From the NCBI GenBank assembly GCA_031772625.1, contig CM062816.1, positions 1,669,523,058-1,669,587,057 of the forward strand: 64,000 nt of DNA, given 5' to 3'. The translations under genes and the position numbers were made by a program. Source of the stretch: Pinus tabuliformis. Taxonomy: Eukaryota; Streptophyta; Pinopsida; Pinales; Pinaceae. The notes under the pieces were generated by a model. It was not told the DNA's origin, did not search any database, and saw only the letters and a program-made list of their open reading frames with translations. This document shows, one piece after another, positions 19,701 through 32,310 of the stretch. Within the stretch, counting starts at the first letter, position 1. Every line of letters starts with the position of its first letter.

Positions 19701-22700
19701 GTGGATCTAGGAAGTCCAATTATCAAGACACACATAAATGGGATTGAAATTCCAAATACATTAATTGACTTAGGGGCAGCTATAAACATTATGAGTAGAC
19801 AGACTATGGAACAACTTAAACTTCCTAGTCTTCTTTACACACCTACCTTACTGCAACTTGCAGATAGATCAGTAATCAAACCAGATGGTGTGCTAGAAGA
19901 CATTTCAGTCTCCCTAGATTCTTGGGAATATCCTGTGGACTTCATGATTTTATCTCCCAAGAATAATCTAGGAGGACACCCACTTATCTTAGGAAGACCT
20001 TGGCTAGCCACAGTTGATGCTTTTATTAGTTGTAGATCTGATGACATGTACATTTATGATGGTATTTCAACAAAGAAATTTACTTTGTATCCTCCAGCAA
20101 AAGAAATTACATAAATATATGACAATGAATGGGTCAATGATGAAGATGTTATACAGCCTATCTTTATTATATCATAAATTAGTGAGGATAGTCAAATTTT
20201 GAACACATTAGAAAATTTTGAAACATCTTCAGAATATGAACATGAACAATTTCAGTTATATTCTGATATTGAATACTTGTCATCTAGGAAGATGTCTCTT
20301 TATTCCATGGAAGAGTTTGGTAGTTCTGCAATTGAAATTTTTGCAAGTAGAACATTGAATATAAACAAAAACTTGGAGAAATTACAACAAGAGGAGCTAA
20401 CCAAAATCTTACAAAAACATTTTGCTGCATTTGTATGGGAGTATACTGATATGAAAGGTATTAACCCTAAGACTTGTATCCATCATATCTATATTGACGA
20501 AAACAGTAGACCAATCAGACAACCTCAAAGAAGGATGAATCCAAATCTTTGGGAGATTGTGAAAGAAGAGCTCCAAAAACTACTCAATGTAAACTTCATT
20601 TACCCAATCTCAGATAGCCAATGGGTTTATCCTTTGGTAATAGTGCCTAAAAAGAATGGTAAATGGAGGGTGTGCATTGATTATAGAGAATTGAATAAAG
20701 CAACCTTGAAGGATCAATTTCCCTTGTCCTTTATAGATCAGGTATTGGATACATTTGCAGGTAAAAAGTACTTTTCATTTTTGGATGGTTTTAGTTGTTA
20801 TAATCAAATTCAGGTAGCACATGAGGATCAGGATAAGACCACATTTACTTGTCCATGGGGAACTTTTGCCTACCGAGTGCTTCCTTTTTGATTATGTAAT
20901 GCACCCACAACATTCCAAAGAGCAGTACTAGGAATTTTTTCTGATCTAATACATGATTATGTAGAGGTATATATGGATGATTTTACAGTCTATGGTAACA
21001 CATTTGAAGAAGCCTTGGAAAATTTGGAAAAATTCCTTAAAAGATGTAAAGAAACGAACCTTTCATTAAGCCATGAAAAATGCTTTATGATGTTTATGGA
21101 AGGTATTGTTTTAGGACATCACATTTCAGGAGATGGAATTAAAGTAGACAAATCTAAAGTTGAAGTCATCTCCAAGTTACCAATTCCAAATTGCCAAAAA
21201 TATGTTAGAAGTTTTCTAGGATTTACAGGATATTACAAAAGATTCATAGAAAACTTTACTAAAATAACATCTCCACTCTTCAAATTGCTTACAAAAGATT
21301 GTGTTATTGTGGAATCCTGATTGCCAACTAGCATTTGGAGCCTTGAAAACAAAAATATCTTAAGCACCTATCTTAAGAGGACCAAACTGAAAACTTCCTT
21401 TCCATATTTCTATAGATGCTTTAGATACGGCTCTAGGAGCTATACTGGGACAAAAAGACTTGATTCCTTATGCCATTTACTATACAAGCAAGAATTTGAC
21501 TCCCATTGAGTTGAATTATACTGTGACTGAAAAAGAGTTCTTAGTTGTTGTTCATGCAATTAACAAGTTTAGACATTATATAACAGGCTATGAAATTTTT
21601 GTTCATACTAATCAATCTGCAATTAGATATTTAATGAATAAACCTATTACTAATGGCAGAGTTACAAGATGGCTCTTACTTTTGCAAGAATTCAATATTA
21701 TTGTGCTAGATAGACCTGGAAAACAAAACACAATCGCTGATTTCTTGTCCAAGATTCAGAATATCAAAGAAGGCTCTCTGGTTGAGGATAAGTTTCCTGA
21801 TGAATACTTATTTGCAGTAACTACTCAAACTCCTTGATTTGCAGATGTTGCTAACTATTTGGTTATAAGGAAGTTACCCTCACATTTATTTCCCAGAGAG
21901 AAAAGAAATATTATTCAAGATAGTTCAAGATATTCATGGATTTCTAATGAATTGTATAAAACAGGGCCATATTTTGTGATCAGAAGATCTGTTAGAGAAG
22001 ATGAAATGCCTGATATTCTTAAAGCATGTCATGATGAGCTGTGTGGTGGACACTTTGCTGACAGGAGGACAGCCTATAAAATCCTTTCTTTAGGATATTA
22101 TTGGCCATCCATCTTCAAAGATGCAAGAGAATATGTCAAAAGGTGCGACAGCTGCCAAAGGGTAGGGAAACCTACTCCCTCAAATGAGATGCCATTACAA
22201 CCTTAGGTACTTATCGAACCCTTTGAAAAATGGGCTTTAGACTTTATTGGACCTATTAATCCTCCATCCAAGCAGAAAAATTATATATTGGTATGTATTG
22301 ATTATGTCACTAAATGGGTAGAAGCCAAAGCATTACTTTTTGCTAATGAAAATACAATAGTTAGTTTTCTTTTTGAGGATATTTTTACTTGTTTTGGTAT
22401 TCCAAGAGAAATTGTGACAGATCAAGGAGCTCAATTCACATTCAGAATGATGGAGAAGATTATGGAAGAGTACAAGATCAAGCATAGGAAATCCACTCCT
22501 TATCATCCACAAGCAAATGGTTAAGTGGAGTCCACAAATAAAGTGATTGAAGGAATCATTACCAAGACTGTGCATCTACATAGAAGAGATTGGGCAGAGA
22601 GGCTTCCTGAAGCCTTGTGGGCCTACAAAACTACATGGAGGAATACAACGGGACATACACATTAAAAACTTGTTTATGAAAACCAAGTTTTGTTCCCCAT

Positions 22701-23030
22701 TGAGTTCTAAGTTAAAAATTTCAAGATGGCAGTTTAGTTGGGAATGGATCTATCAGAAGCTCAAAAGCATAGACTAGAGCAGTTGAATGAACTTGATGAA
22801 ATCAGACAAGAAGCAGTTCAAAGAACTGGTCTAGTTCAGCAGCAAAGAGCTAAGTGGCATGACAAGTACATCAAGGACAAAAGGTTTCAAGAAGGAGATT
22901 GGGCATTGCTATTTGATTCAAAGTTCAAGGATTTTCAAGGTAAATTTCAAACTCATTGGCTTGGGCCATATGAGATTGAAAAGTTTTCAGTAATGGAGTA
23001 GTAAGAATCAGAACCATAGATGAGCATCAA
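19701..23030 (+). pseudogene. TE-3 pol: protease, RT, RNase H, integrase
   Basis: The protease has LIDLGAAINIM (about 19764) and LGRPWLATVDA. RT (20199-21320) has RVCIDYRELNKAT and an intact YMDD (20970-20981). A frameshift near 21310 moves RNase H and integrase into frame 1. RNase H keeps the TEKEF motif, but TDH reads TNQ (about 21547), losing an Asp. Integrase (21859-23001) has the zinc motif (HFADRRTA to CDSCQ) and catalytic DFIGPI, TDQGAQF and VEST, with stops at 22204, 22522, 22663 and others. The final GPY/F-type segment HWLGPYEIE is present. Confidence 0.92.
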
Positions 23031-24272
23031 ACTCCTCTCCTTGTGAATGGTCATAGATTGAAGATTTATCAGAAGCCAATCTCAAAGGAGGAGTTTATCA
23101 AGATCTTTCAAAATAATTCTGAAATGAAGTTGGTGAAGAAGAATCATTCTTCTCCACCAACTTAGTCTTTGTTCTTTTCATTAAAAAAAAAAAAAAATGT
23201 ATAAGCTTGAAAACCAATCACTGATTGGCATTTTTTACACAGAAAATATAGGGTGAAAATCAGAAGACTCTGACACCCTATATTTTCCAAAAAAGAAGAA
23301 GAAGGTCTTTCATTTTATTCCTAGTTTGTTTTATTCCATTCCATTTCATTTATGCAAATTTCACTCCATTTCACCACCACATTCCATCAATAAACTTTCT
23401 TTCAGTATTTATTCATATCTACTTTTCCATGTTTTGTCCATACAGTGGTTTTCCATTTTCATTCATTCATCAAGTCATATTTCATTTATTGTGTTACATT
23501 CCGCAGCTATTTTCCAATTTTTCAGCTTTTTCTGATTCCGCAGCTAATCCTGTTACTCTGCAGTAATAGTTGAATTATTAGCCAAAAAAAATAAAATTAA
23601 AGCCAGATGTAGGTATGGAAGGAGAAATTTTTTTGAAGACATCGGCACCTAAAGCACCTACAAAAGCAAGCAATCAAAGGTTAGAAAATTGAAAAGGTAT
23701 GATTCCAAAGGTGAGAATAAAACCCATTTCAAATAGCACTATAAAAGCATAAATTGTATAGTTTGAATAATCACTACTCCTTAACATGTCATGATGTGAT
23801 TTGATTGTTTTCATAACTCCACCATGCCCTTCGATTTAATTCTTAACGGTCTCATGATTTGCCTCCAGTTCTAACTCGTACTTCATCGTACATCCTTTCT
23901 CCACCTGTTGAAACAGCTAATTATGTGAACATAATCAAGTTGAATATGGCTCTTTCACCGACCAAGTTTCTCATTTTCCTACTCCCGCAGCCTTCTTATG
24001 AACGCAAAGCACTCGGGATCCATTCAGTTTTTCAGTTTTGTGCATGAGGAATAATCTGCCTCCACGCAGTCTATGTGTGCACCAGACCTCATAGCCTCCA
24101 TACTGTTCTTGTGCATATGGTCCTTCTACTTCGTAACCATCCATAATTCAACCTCATACCCATCGTGTTTCCTAGCTCCATATCCATCGATTTTCTCTAC
24201 ATTCTTCTTCCATTTTCATCCCTATAACCATTCTATTTCCATATATCTGCCATTCACAGAAGTTGCTACACA
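23031..24272 (+). other. TE-3 spacer between pol and aORF
   Basis: About 1.2 kb without a supported gene. It contains an A-tract (about 23182-23197), two stem-loops (23214-23287) and T/C-rich sequence from about 23310 to 24250. It may act as leader or intron for an aORF mRNA. I see no clear promoter. Confidence 0.5.
23214..23287 (+). other. Compound stem-loop after TE-3 pol
   Basis: The first hairpin is CCAATC/GATTGG (23214-23228). The second has perfect 14-bp arms (GAAAATATAGGGTG 23242-23255, CACCCTATATTTTC 23274-23287) enclosing a 5-bp stem TCAGA/TCTGA with loop AGAC. It is the longest perfect hairpin I found in TE-3. Confidence 0.8.
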
Positions 24273-25871
24273 GTGAAGAAAAGTAGAATGGATCTCATTG
24301 TAAGGACAGAGCCCATAGGGGTTAGGTTTATGGAGGGATACACTCAATTGAAGGGGACATTGAAGAAGGTTGGATGGCTGAAGTTTATCAATAAATTCAA
24401 TGGCCATCATAAAGAAGTTACCAAAACATTTGCAAGATCTTTTAATGGAGTAGAAGTGGAAATTGGAGATATAAGGTTTTCAGTGACTGAATCTTCCATT
24501 GCAGCTACAACAGAACTTCCAAAATATGGAGAAAGGTGGTTCAAAAATAAGGACTTCGATGAAAAGGCTTGGAGAGTTATTCTTCGAAAACCAAGTATGG
24601 ATATATCAATTTTCAAAAGAGGAATTCCTATCTCAGCATTAAAGGATAAATGGAGTAGTTTGCTCTTGATTATTCAAAAATTTATCATGTGTGAGGGTAG
24701 ATATGGCTCAATGTACATGTATCACATAAGGTTGTTGATGAACTTTTTGGAAAATGAGACCATCAATCTCCCTTACTTTCTGTTGAATAGCTTAAGAAAG
24801 ATGTCTACCACTGTTCAAAAGAAGATAGAAGATATAGAACCCCATATTTACCACCGTGGTCTCATAAAAATCTTAGTTGAAAATCACTTGAAGGATAGGG
24901 GAGACACATGGGAAAACTTCCTAATTAGGAACTTTTTCCAAGATCCAGTTGAGATACTTGAAGGGAGTTCAGTAAAGAAGAGTAGGAGGAGAAGAGCAAC
25001 TCTAACAATTCAAAATACTCCTACCAGTTCAGCAAAAGAAAATAGTGAGGAAGAACTGCCCTCTAAAACTCTAACTGAAATCATGAAGCAAACAAAATAG
25101 AAAGGAAAAAGAAAAGTTGAGGAAATCTACCAAACTCTTGAGCCTTCATCAGAAGAAGAACAATTTCTCTCTGAAAAATTAGTCCACATTAAAGAACAGT
25201 CCAAGAAAGCAAAAGAAAAAGAGAAGAGGAGACAGGTTATAGAAAAAGAGAATATAGGCTCACAAAGTCTAAGAAGAAGCTCTAGGCTTAAAGGCAAGTT
25301 GAAGAAAACACAAACAAAAGAATCTCAATTCATAGACTTGGGAGGGGAGACTCCAACTCAATCACTAGATAACACCTCATTTGAGCAAAGTCCACAATAT
25401 TCTCCTTCTCCTCAACTAGACTTTGGAAGTAGTCCAAGAAAAGCATCTCTAGAGATTGATCAAGCTCAGCAGTAGATCTATGATTCTATTGAATCATTGG
25501 AGCAGAAGAACACAACAACAGAATAGGGGACTTCATCTAACCAACCAGATACATCATATGAAACTCTTATTGATTCACTAAAGCAAGAAATCTATGAATT
25601 ACAGGTCTTAAACAGGCATATCCAAAGGGAAAATGAAGCATTGAAGGAGCAAAACAAGCTGGAAAAAATCATTCATGACAATACCATGCTTCAGTTGGGA
25701 TTATGGCATAAGAAAAATAGAAAATTGAAGAGGAAAAATAGGAAGCTAAGCAGGTTCCTCATCAACCTTAAATATATGTGCCTTATGAGAAAACCTAGAA
25801 TGGCAGTGGTAGAAAGGAAAAATAAGAAGAGGTTGGATGTTCTAGTAGAGGTTTCAGAGCAGATGCAGTAG
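24273..25871 (+). pseudogene. TE-3 accessory ORF (env position, no env features)
   Basis: This frame-3 gene of about 533 codons is broken by TAG at 25098, 25473 and 25524. The N-terminal globular domain (residues about 1-200) ends in the motif CEGRY...YH..LL, then IN.PYFLL..LRKMS, which is also seen in TE-6. A basic patch KKSRRRR (about residue 235) and a second, RSSRLKGKLKK (about 25275), resemble nuclear localisation signals. Acidic/Ser-rich sequence and a coiled coil follow (25560-25870, Lys/Leu/Glu rich). No signal peptide or membrane segment is visible, so I do not call it Env. The function is unknown. It resembles the uncharacterised ORF3 position of Athila elements. Confidence 0.7.
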
Positions 25872-25918
25872 AAGAAGGATTGTTACAATTTTGGTTGCAA
25901 GAGGACATGCAACAGCTT

Positions 25919-25931
25919 CACAGTGGGGGTA
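25919..25931 (+). promoter_or_regulatory. TE-3 polypurine tract
   Basis: CACAGTGGGGGTA directly precedes the 3' LTR and is the likely plus-strand primer. Confidence 0.7.
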
Positions 25932-28040
25932 TGTTGAGCCCCAAAACTACCTCTTTTTCAAGCATTTTCTTCACCCTTCTTCCTCTGTTTTCCCATGCCA
26001 GTGCATCCTAAGCCATAAAAAGTCATTGCATGTTGATTCCAGGAGTACATTTTAGTGATTTTAAAATTATATTATTATGTGTGCTATTTGGATAAGGTTT
26101 TGTTTCTCAGCTACGGAATGTAGCCACTTTCCGCAGCTAACTGGCAATTTCGCAGCCATCTTCATACTTTTGCAGGTTACTGGTGTTGAGAAGAGGAACA
26201 AGCCACATGGGCAGCTCAAGAAATGTCAACACATGGATAGGGTCCTATTCATTTGATCAGATTCGAGGGAAAAGACCCCAGTCAAAGGGTAGTCAATGGA
26301 GAAGTTCTACAACAGTTAGAACTCTGTTTTGGCATGAAATTGAGTCCGAGGCCTATTCCTGAACTTAAGGATTCGTTTTTCCACCTGCATAACTAAATCC
26401 AACACCCACTATGCAGATATTTACTGTTTATGCCAACTAGAAGGCTAAATCCTCGATGCATGACTTGTTCATGTGTCTACCGTAGAAGATTTTCCTCTTA
26501 GAAACAATTATGAATTTCTCCTATAAATTCAAGTGTTTGGAACGCAGACAAGTTAATGTTTTTACTGTTGAAATAGTGTGATTTTCGTTTGTAATCAAGA
26601 GACACGTAGTTCTTTGTTTTCATAATATAAAAACTCCGTTTTCATAATATAAAAACTTTGTTTTCATATATGGCTGCCTGAGCGTGTGAAGTAGATTTGC
26701 ATTGATAATCTAAGGATGTGCAAAGGGCCCTTGCGTGGCTAAGGATTCTTTTTCATTTCTGTATATTTCTATTTGTATTTTCTTTCGTTCAACTGTATAT
26801 TGGTTGTGTTTTGTTTATGTCCATAATCGTTTTAACATTTTATATGTATTTCAGCTTGTTACTTTTTTCTACTAACCCTGTTAGATGCATTTCAGAATAG
26901 CAGTAGGTCTTTAAATTTGTTTATGCTCGAGCTTCTTAGTTGTAATTTTAAACATGCATCAAGTAGCATTTTTTAACTCACTTCTTCTGTTGTTCTTTAG
27001 TTTCCAAGTTCAAGTTTTTTATGCTTTTGCTCAATAGGATAGATACTCATTACATAAGTACATGTTTCTGTAGCCTTTAGTTGATGGTTTACCTTCAGAG
27101 CTAATTGGCGAAATATGGAGTTTATGAATGAGATTTACTTGTTGTTCAGTACCTTTTCTTTCTTAATATAGTCACTCATGTTATAAGATGATATTTCTGG
27201 AGCCTTTTGTTGATGAGTTCAAGCTAATTGGTGAAGTGTTATGTTTATAAATGAGTTTACTTGTTGTTTATTAGTTTAGAGCTAGATAGTTTTTAATGTC
27301 ATTTTCTCATGTTATAAGCTGATATTTCTGGAGCCTTTAGTTGATGAATTCAAGCTAATTGGCGAAGTATTGTGTTTATAAATGAGTTTACTTGTTGTTC
27401 ATTAGTGTAGAGTTAGATAGTTTAATGTCATTTTCTCATGCTATAAGATGATATTTCCGAAGCCTTTAGCTGATGACTGATTTTCAAGTTAATTGGCGAA
27501 GTGTTATGTTTATGGATGAGATTACTGGCTGATCATTAGTTTAAAATTAGTTTCAAGTTTTACTTTTGCCTTTAGTTTAATTGCAGTAATTCATTAGACT
27601 TTAATTTTGCAAATAGAATAGACAGCAGAAGTAGTAGTTTTGCTTCTAGTACTTCATTCTCAGTTTGATATTGATAGTTGCACTTCCATTTTCTCATTCA
27701 AGTTTTAATTTTGTAGATAGCAGTTTTAAGAGTCTTTTAAGCTCATATTTTGGAAACCACTATAAATAAAATAAGCCTTGTCTTCATCTTCTTGAAAACT
27801 TCACTTCCAAACTTAACTTAAAAAGCACTTTTAAACTCTCACTCCAGCAGTAGATTAAGATTACAATTACATTGCAGAACTCTAAGAGGTCAAAAGAACA
27901 AAACCCCAAAAAAACATAAAACTGAAAATAGTGAGGTAAGAAAGGGTTATCTAGCACATATAGTGCACTACACTTAATTAGTTTACAACACCTGGATTGA
28001 TAATTTATGTAGCAATTTAGGACACTAAATTGACTAAACA
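25932..28040 (+). repeat. TE-3 3' LTR
   Basis: This 2,109-bp uninterrupted LTR starts TGTTGAGCCCC, ends CTAAACA and is followed by GGTAG. It shows the empty site of TE-4 (TTACC at 27089-27093), the TATA box at 26522 and the tandem repeats at 27190-27560. Confidence 0.95.
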
Positions 28041-28045
28041 GGTAG

Positions 28046-28500
28046 TACCATTAGACCCTGCAGAAGGGTCACGCTATACTGAACCGTTTCGCGACTATGA
28101 GGAATGTGATAATGATTTGGACCAGATCTATAAGATAATTGCGCGAGACCAAGATTGGGTTAATACAACAGCCGATGGATGAATTTCATGGGACCGTGAA
28201 AGCTCCTATACATCAGATTCGGACGAAGAATTGGAGCATTGGCAGAATAGGTTACATGAAGTATCTACACTGCGATGTAATATGATGACTAAATCATTGA
28301 GCTATGTATCATCCTAGGTAAGAATTTTTCCTTTTTATGATTGTCTAACTGATGTAGATAAATTTCTAGATGCATTTGAAAGGGAAGTGCTCGAGAAGCA
28401 TCACTTCCAAGCACTGGATTTGGCGTTGCGCCTACACGGTGGTGGGGTACGCATAAAGACAGTTTTGAAGAATGGCATGACTATAGGAGGATGATGAGGA
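28046..28500 (+). pseudogene. TE-2 pol linker after TE-3
   Basis: The frame broken at 6325 resumes here; one GGTAG copy joins the two sides in frame. It encodes an acidic linker (many Asp/Glu, Trp, Ser) with stops at about 28180 and 28315. I recognise no catalytic domain. Confidence 0.7.
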
Positions 28501-28823
28501 TGTGATTTGGTCCCCTCGAGGTACGATTGACTGAGAAATATGATGGGAGAAATGACCCGTGTGATCATTTGGAAAATTGGTCTAAGTTTTATGGAATGGA
28601 GCTGCAGCGAGAGTGGGTGTATATTTTCTGTCAAACTTTGGACATCATCCCTATGAATTGGTATTTGGAAACAGAGCTTTGCCATGGCACCGCGGAATGG
28701 GATATCTTAAGAGAGGGGTTCATGAGGACATTTAGCTTTAAAGATGGAATCGAAAGTATAGATGAAGAACTACAAGAGGTTAAGGAAGCAATGTTAAGGA
28801 TTCTGCAGATCCCTTGGAATTGA
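28501..28823 (+). pseudogene. TE-2 second Gag-like module between protease and RT
   Basis: The pattern LENWSKFYG, IPMNWYLETEL, TAEWDILREGFMRTFSF, IDEELQEVKEA resembles the capsid core of plant Retrotrans_gag domains: W, then WY about 30 residues on, then W..L...F...F. It lies after protease and before RT, where no capsid is expected. It could instead be a linker domain of unrelated fold with chance similarity. Upstream TE-2 gag already has its own capsid-like domain. Confidence 0.5.
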
Positions 28824-30530
28824 TTCAACCAAATTGGACCACCCAGTTGCACCATGCGCTGGAATGTTATAATATGACTATTGAAGGAGAGGATGAGGAT
28901 CCAAGGAATATTAACATACCCGAAGTAGAAGGCCACCACAAGGTAGAGGGACCCCGGATAGAGAACCTCGATATCACTATGCCACTGAAAACTAAGCAAG
29001 TAAAAATTGGTACAGGAGCGGAATCAAAGTTTGCAAATATAGGGGATTACTGGGATGATGCTATAGTGGAAAAAGTCACTGAGTTTCTCCGCAAATATCA
29101 GGATTTATTCCCTACCAAATTTTTGGACTTGAAAGCCATCATAGGCAATTTGGGAGTGATGAAAATAACTTTGAAACCAGATGCGAAGCCTGTTAAGCAG
29201 AGGCCATATTGCCTTAATCCCAATTACAAGGAAAAGGTCTGCTTGGAGTTGGACAAGATTCTTGCGGCGGGTATTATTGAACCAGTGGAGGAATTTGATT
29301 GGGTGAGTCCAATGGTCATTCAGGAAAAGAAGCAGAAGGATGAAATAAGGATTTGTGTAGATCTCGGGAAACTCAACAATGCTTGCGTTCATGATCCTTT
29401 TCCAACTCCGTTCACAGATCAAGTATTGGATAATGTTGGCGAACAAGAGGCCTATTCATTCACTGATGGGTTCTCTAGATACCATTAGATAAAGATCGCA
29501 CTAGAATACAGGAGTAAGACCACCTTCGTGACAGAGTGGGGATGTTTCCAATATACAATGATGCCTTTTGGCCTTAAGAATGCACCAACGATCTTCTCGT
29601 GCATGGTCATCACGACGTTCAAAGAGTTAATTCAGAAGTTCTTGGAAGTCTATTTTGATAACTGGACAGCGTTTAGGCTAGTTAAGCGCCATGTAGACAG
29701 TCTACGCTTAATGTTGGATACATGCTTAAGGTATCAAATTGCGCTAAACCTAAAGAAATGCTTGTTTTGCGTCCCTTTTGGGATCTTGTTGGGTCATGTG
29801 GTATGCAGGCAAGGACTTATGGTGGACCCTGCTAAGATCGTAGTAATAATCAATTTGGAAGCCCCAAGGAGTGTTAAATAGTTGCACACTACGTTGATCC
29901 ATACTGGATATTATAGAAAGTTCATCAAAATTTATGCTCAGATTACCGCGCCTATGGAAAAGCTACTAAAGAAAGACGCTACATTCTGTTGGGACAAGGA
30001 ATGTAAACGTAGTATGGATGTATTGAAGGAGAAAATGGGCATCGCGTCAATCCTAGTCTTCCTGAATTGGAAGAAGGAATTTCATGTACATGTGGATGCT
30101 TCATGTATTGCACTAGGAGTAGCATTGATACAGGCCGGTGAAGGAGAACTGGATCACCCTATAGCGTTTGTGAGCAAAAAGTTCTCTAAGGCTAAAAAGA
30201 ATTATTTGACAACAAAGTGTAAAGGCTTGGCTATGGTGTACATGCTCCAAAATTTCATACATTACCTGCTAGGCAAACATTTTAAGATGTACATCGACCA
30301 TTCTGCATTGAAATATTTAGTCAATAAGCCTGTGTTGGGGGAGGGGGGATGGGGGGGTGGGGGGGTGATATACAGATGGTTTTTGTTGTTTTGGGAGTAT
30401 GATTTTGAGGTGATTGTGAAGCCAGGAAGGTTGAATGAAGGGCCAGACCATCTATTGCGCATTGAACAGGACAGGATCCTACCAATTTGGAGGAAGGGTT
30501 GTCTGACACGCAGCTCTTCATGGTGCGCGT
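28824..30530 (+). pseudogene. TE-2 reverse transcriptase and RNase H
   Basis: RT begins near 29150 with the QRPYCLNP motif, RICVDLGKLN and FTDGFSRYH; the catalytic box reads YFDN (29651-29662) instead of YxDD, so the second Asp is lost. Stops lie at about 29489 and 29879. RNase H (29990-30480) keeps HVDAS and YIDHSALKYL but has TTKCKG where the catalytic Glu is expected. A G-rich tract (30337-30365) expands the sequence after NKPVL. A frameshift near 30520 separates it from integrase. Confidence 0.9.
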
Positions 30531-30576
30531 AGCGGATAATCACTTTGCAGACATTTTCCACTTTCTGACCACATGA

Positions 30577-31790
30577 ATGGCTCCAAAAGGATACACCATT
30601 CAACAGAAGAAAGAATTAGTAGTGTGTGCGGCACACTTTTCAATTATTGTGGGCCATTTGTATAAGATGGGATCGGACGAAATACTACGACGCTACGTGC
30701 TTGATTTTGAGCGGACTAGTATTCTCATTGAAGCTCATGGAGGAGCCGCAGGAGTTAATTATGCAGGAAAAGCAACCGCGCAAAAGAATTTGCATGGTGG
30801 GTTGTGGTGGCCAATGTTGCATAAGGATTCCAAATCATATTGTAGGGCATGTGACGAATGTTAGAGGACAGGCAGGCCATCACGAAGGTATGGGTTTCCT
30901 TTGAATTCACAGGTGTCATTGTATCCATTTGAAAAGTGGCCAATTGATTTTGTAGGACCGATTCACCCTCCAAGCAAGAAAAAAGGTGTTTGGTATATAA
31001 TCACCATGACCAAATATTTGACCAGATGGGTGGAGGCACAACATGCGAAAGATTGTACAGGGCCAACAACAGCGAAATTTCTATTCGAATATGTGTTGAC
31101 CAGGTTTGCTTGCCTGAAGGTTTTGATGAATGACCACGGTACTCATTTTCTCAATGAAACGATCAACGTGCTGACAGAATATTTCCAACTTTACCATCAG
31201 AAGAGTACGTCATACCATCCTCAAGCCAATGCAATGGTTGAGGATTTTAATAATATATTGGAAAATGCATTGACAAAGGTTTCCAATGCACAGTGACATT
31301 ATTGGGTCGTGCACGTACCAACAGTGTTATGGGCCTACAGAACTACTTGTAAAAATCTTACTAGTCAGACACCTTTTCGGTTGGTCTATGGTGTAGAAGC
31401 TGTAATGCCTATGGAATACATTGTGCCTAGTCTATGCATAGCGACTTTCACAGGAATGGAAGACCGTGGAGCCTTAGAAGAAAGGCTCGTGCAGCTAACA
31501 GAGCTCGAGGAAGATAGGTTTTTGGTTGGATTCCATCAGCAGGTTCAAAAGGGACGTGAAAAATATTGGCACGATCGACACATCAAACTGTGCACCTTCA
31601 AGGTAAATTATTTGGTTTTATTATATGACAGTAAGTTTGATAAGTTTCTAGGAAAATTTCAAATGCACTGGCTAGGGCCATATGTTATCAAAGATATTAC
31701 AAATGGTGGAGTAGTTCAGCTCGTGAAGTTGAATGGAGATCCATTTTTGGGAAGGGTAAATGGAATCTAATTGAATCCATACACCCGAGA
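30577..31790 (+). pseudogene. TE-2 integrase
   Basis: Frame 1. The zinc-binding region (YAGKATAQKN to CRACDEC) is followed by a TAG at about 30862. The core has DFVGPI, NDHGTHF and AMVEDFNN, so the D, D and E positions are present. A stop lies at about 31294. The C-terminal part has WAYRTTCK, TPFRLVYG and HWLGPYVIK with the GPY/F motif and ends near 31770. Integrase would insert the cDNA into host DNA in the nucleus. Confidence 0.9.
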
Positions 31791-32310
31791 TCCACCCCAA
31801 TGGCTACATGATGGTAGCACAATCTTAGCACTCTAGGCAGCTGCAAGGAGGCATAAGAATCTAAACTACACTTCCCGGTTGGTATAGGTGTGCGACAGGG
31901 GGTCTATATGAAATAGGATGATATCACAGTACCAAAAGAAGCGCAAAGGGAGCTGCGCTATAGGGGAGATACCGCGCAACGTAGTCAAAAAGTAACCATT
32001 ATAGTCACTTTCAGAAGACGGTTAAGAGGAGTGGAGGGCGGCATTTAAGGCTGACTTTAAGAGTGAAATCTTTGGAAATCTATCACCAATTCAGCATTTA
32101 TGGATGGATTTTGGGAGGAACGGTCGAATTTAAATTTGAATTCACCTATAAATTATGCATGGTCGTTCAGCGAAAAACACTTTGCATCCTTAGAATTTCT
32201 GTGTTGAGCTGTCAACTATTTATGAATCCTCAGTTTTTCGCTGATTTAGTCATTTCTTCTATATTTGATAAGTTACTCGAGGATACCCAGCGGTTCATTC
32301 TTAGCACCAT
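31791..32310 (+). other. TE-2 spacer between pol and aORF
   Basis: There is no supported gene. A TATA-like TATAAATTA lies near 32147, about 160 nt before the aORF ATG. It could be an internal promoter, but this is speculation. Confidence 0.4.

Larger units (their letters stand above)
6326..28040 (+). mobile_element. TE-3: Athila-like Ty3 element, split by TE-4
   Basis: Its termini are TGTTGAGCCC (6326) and CTAAACA (28040), flanked by GGTAG duplications. Without TE-4 it is about 12.9 kb. Order: 5' LTR (in two parts), primer-binding site, gag, protease, RT, RNase H, integrase, stem-loop spacer, aORF, polypurine tract, 3' LTR. The primer-binding site TGGCACCATTGTCGGGGA and the pol sequence (YADIANYL-like motif after RNase H, FADVANYLV here) place it near Athila. 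A frameshift in RNase H and many stops disable it. Confidence 0.9.
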
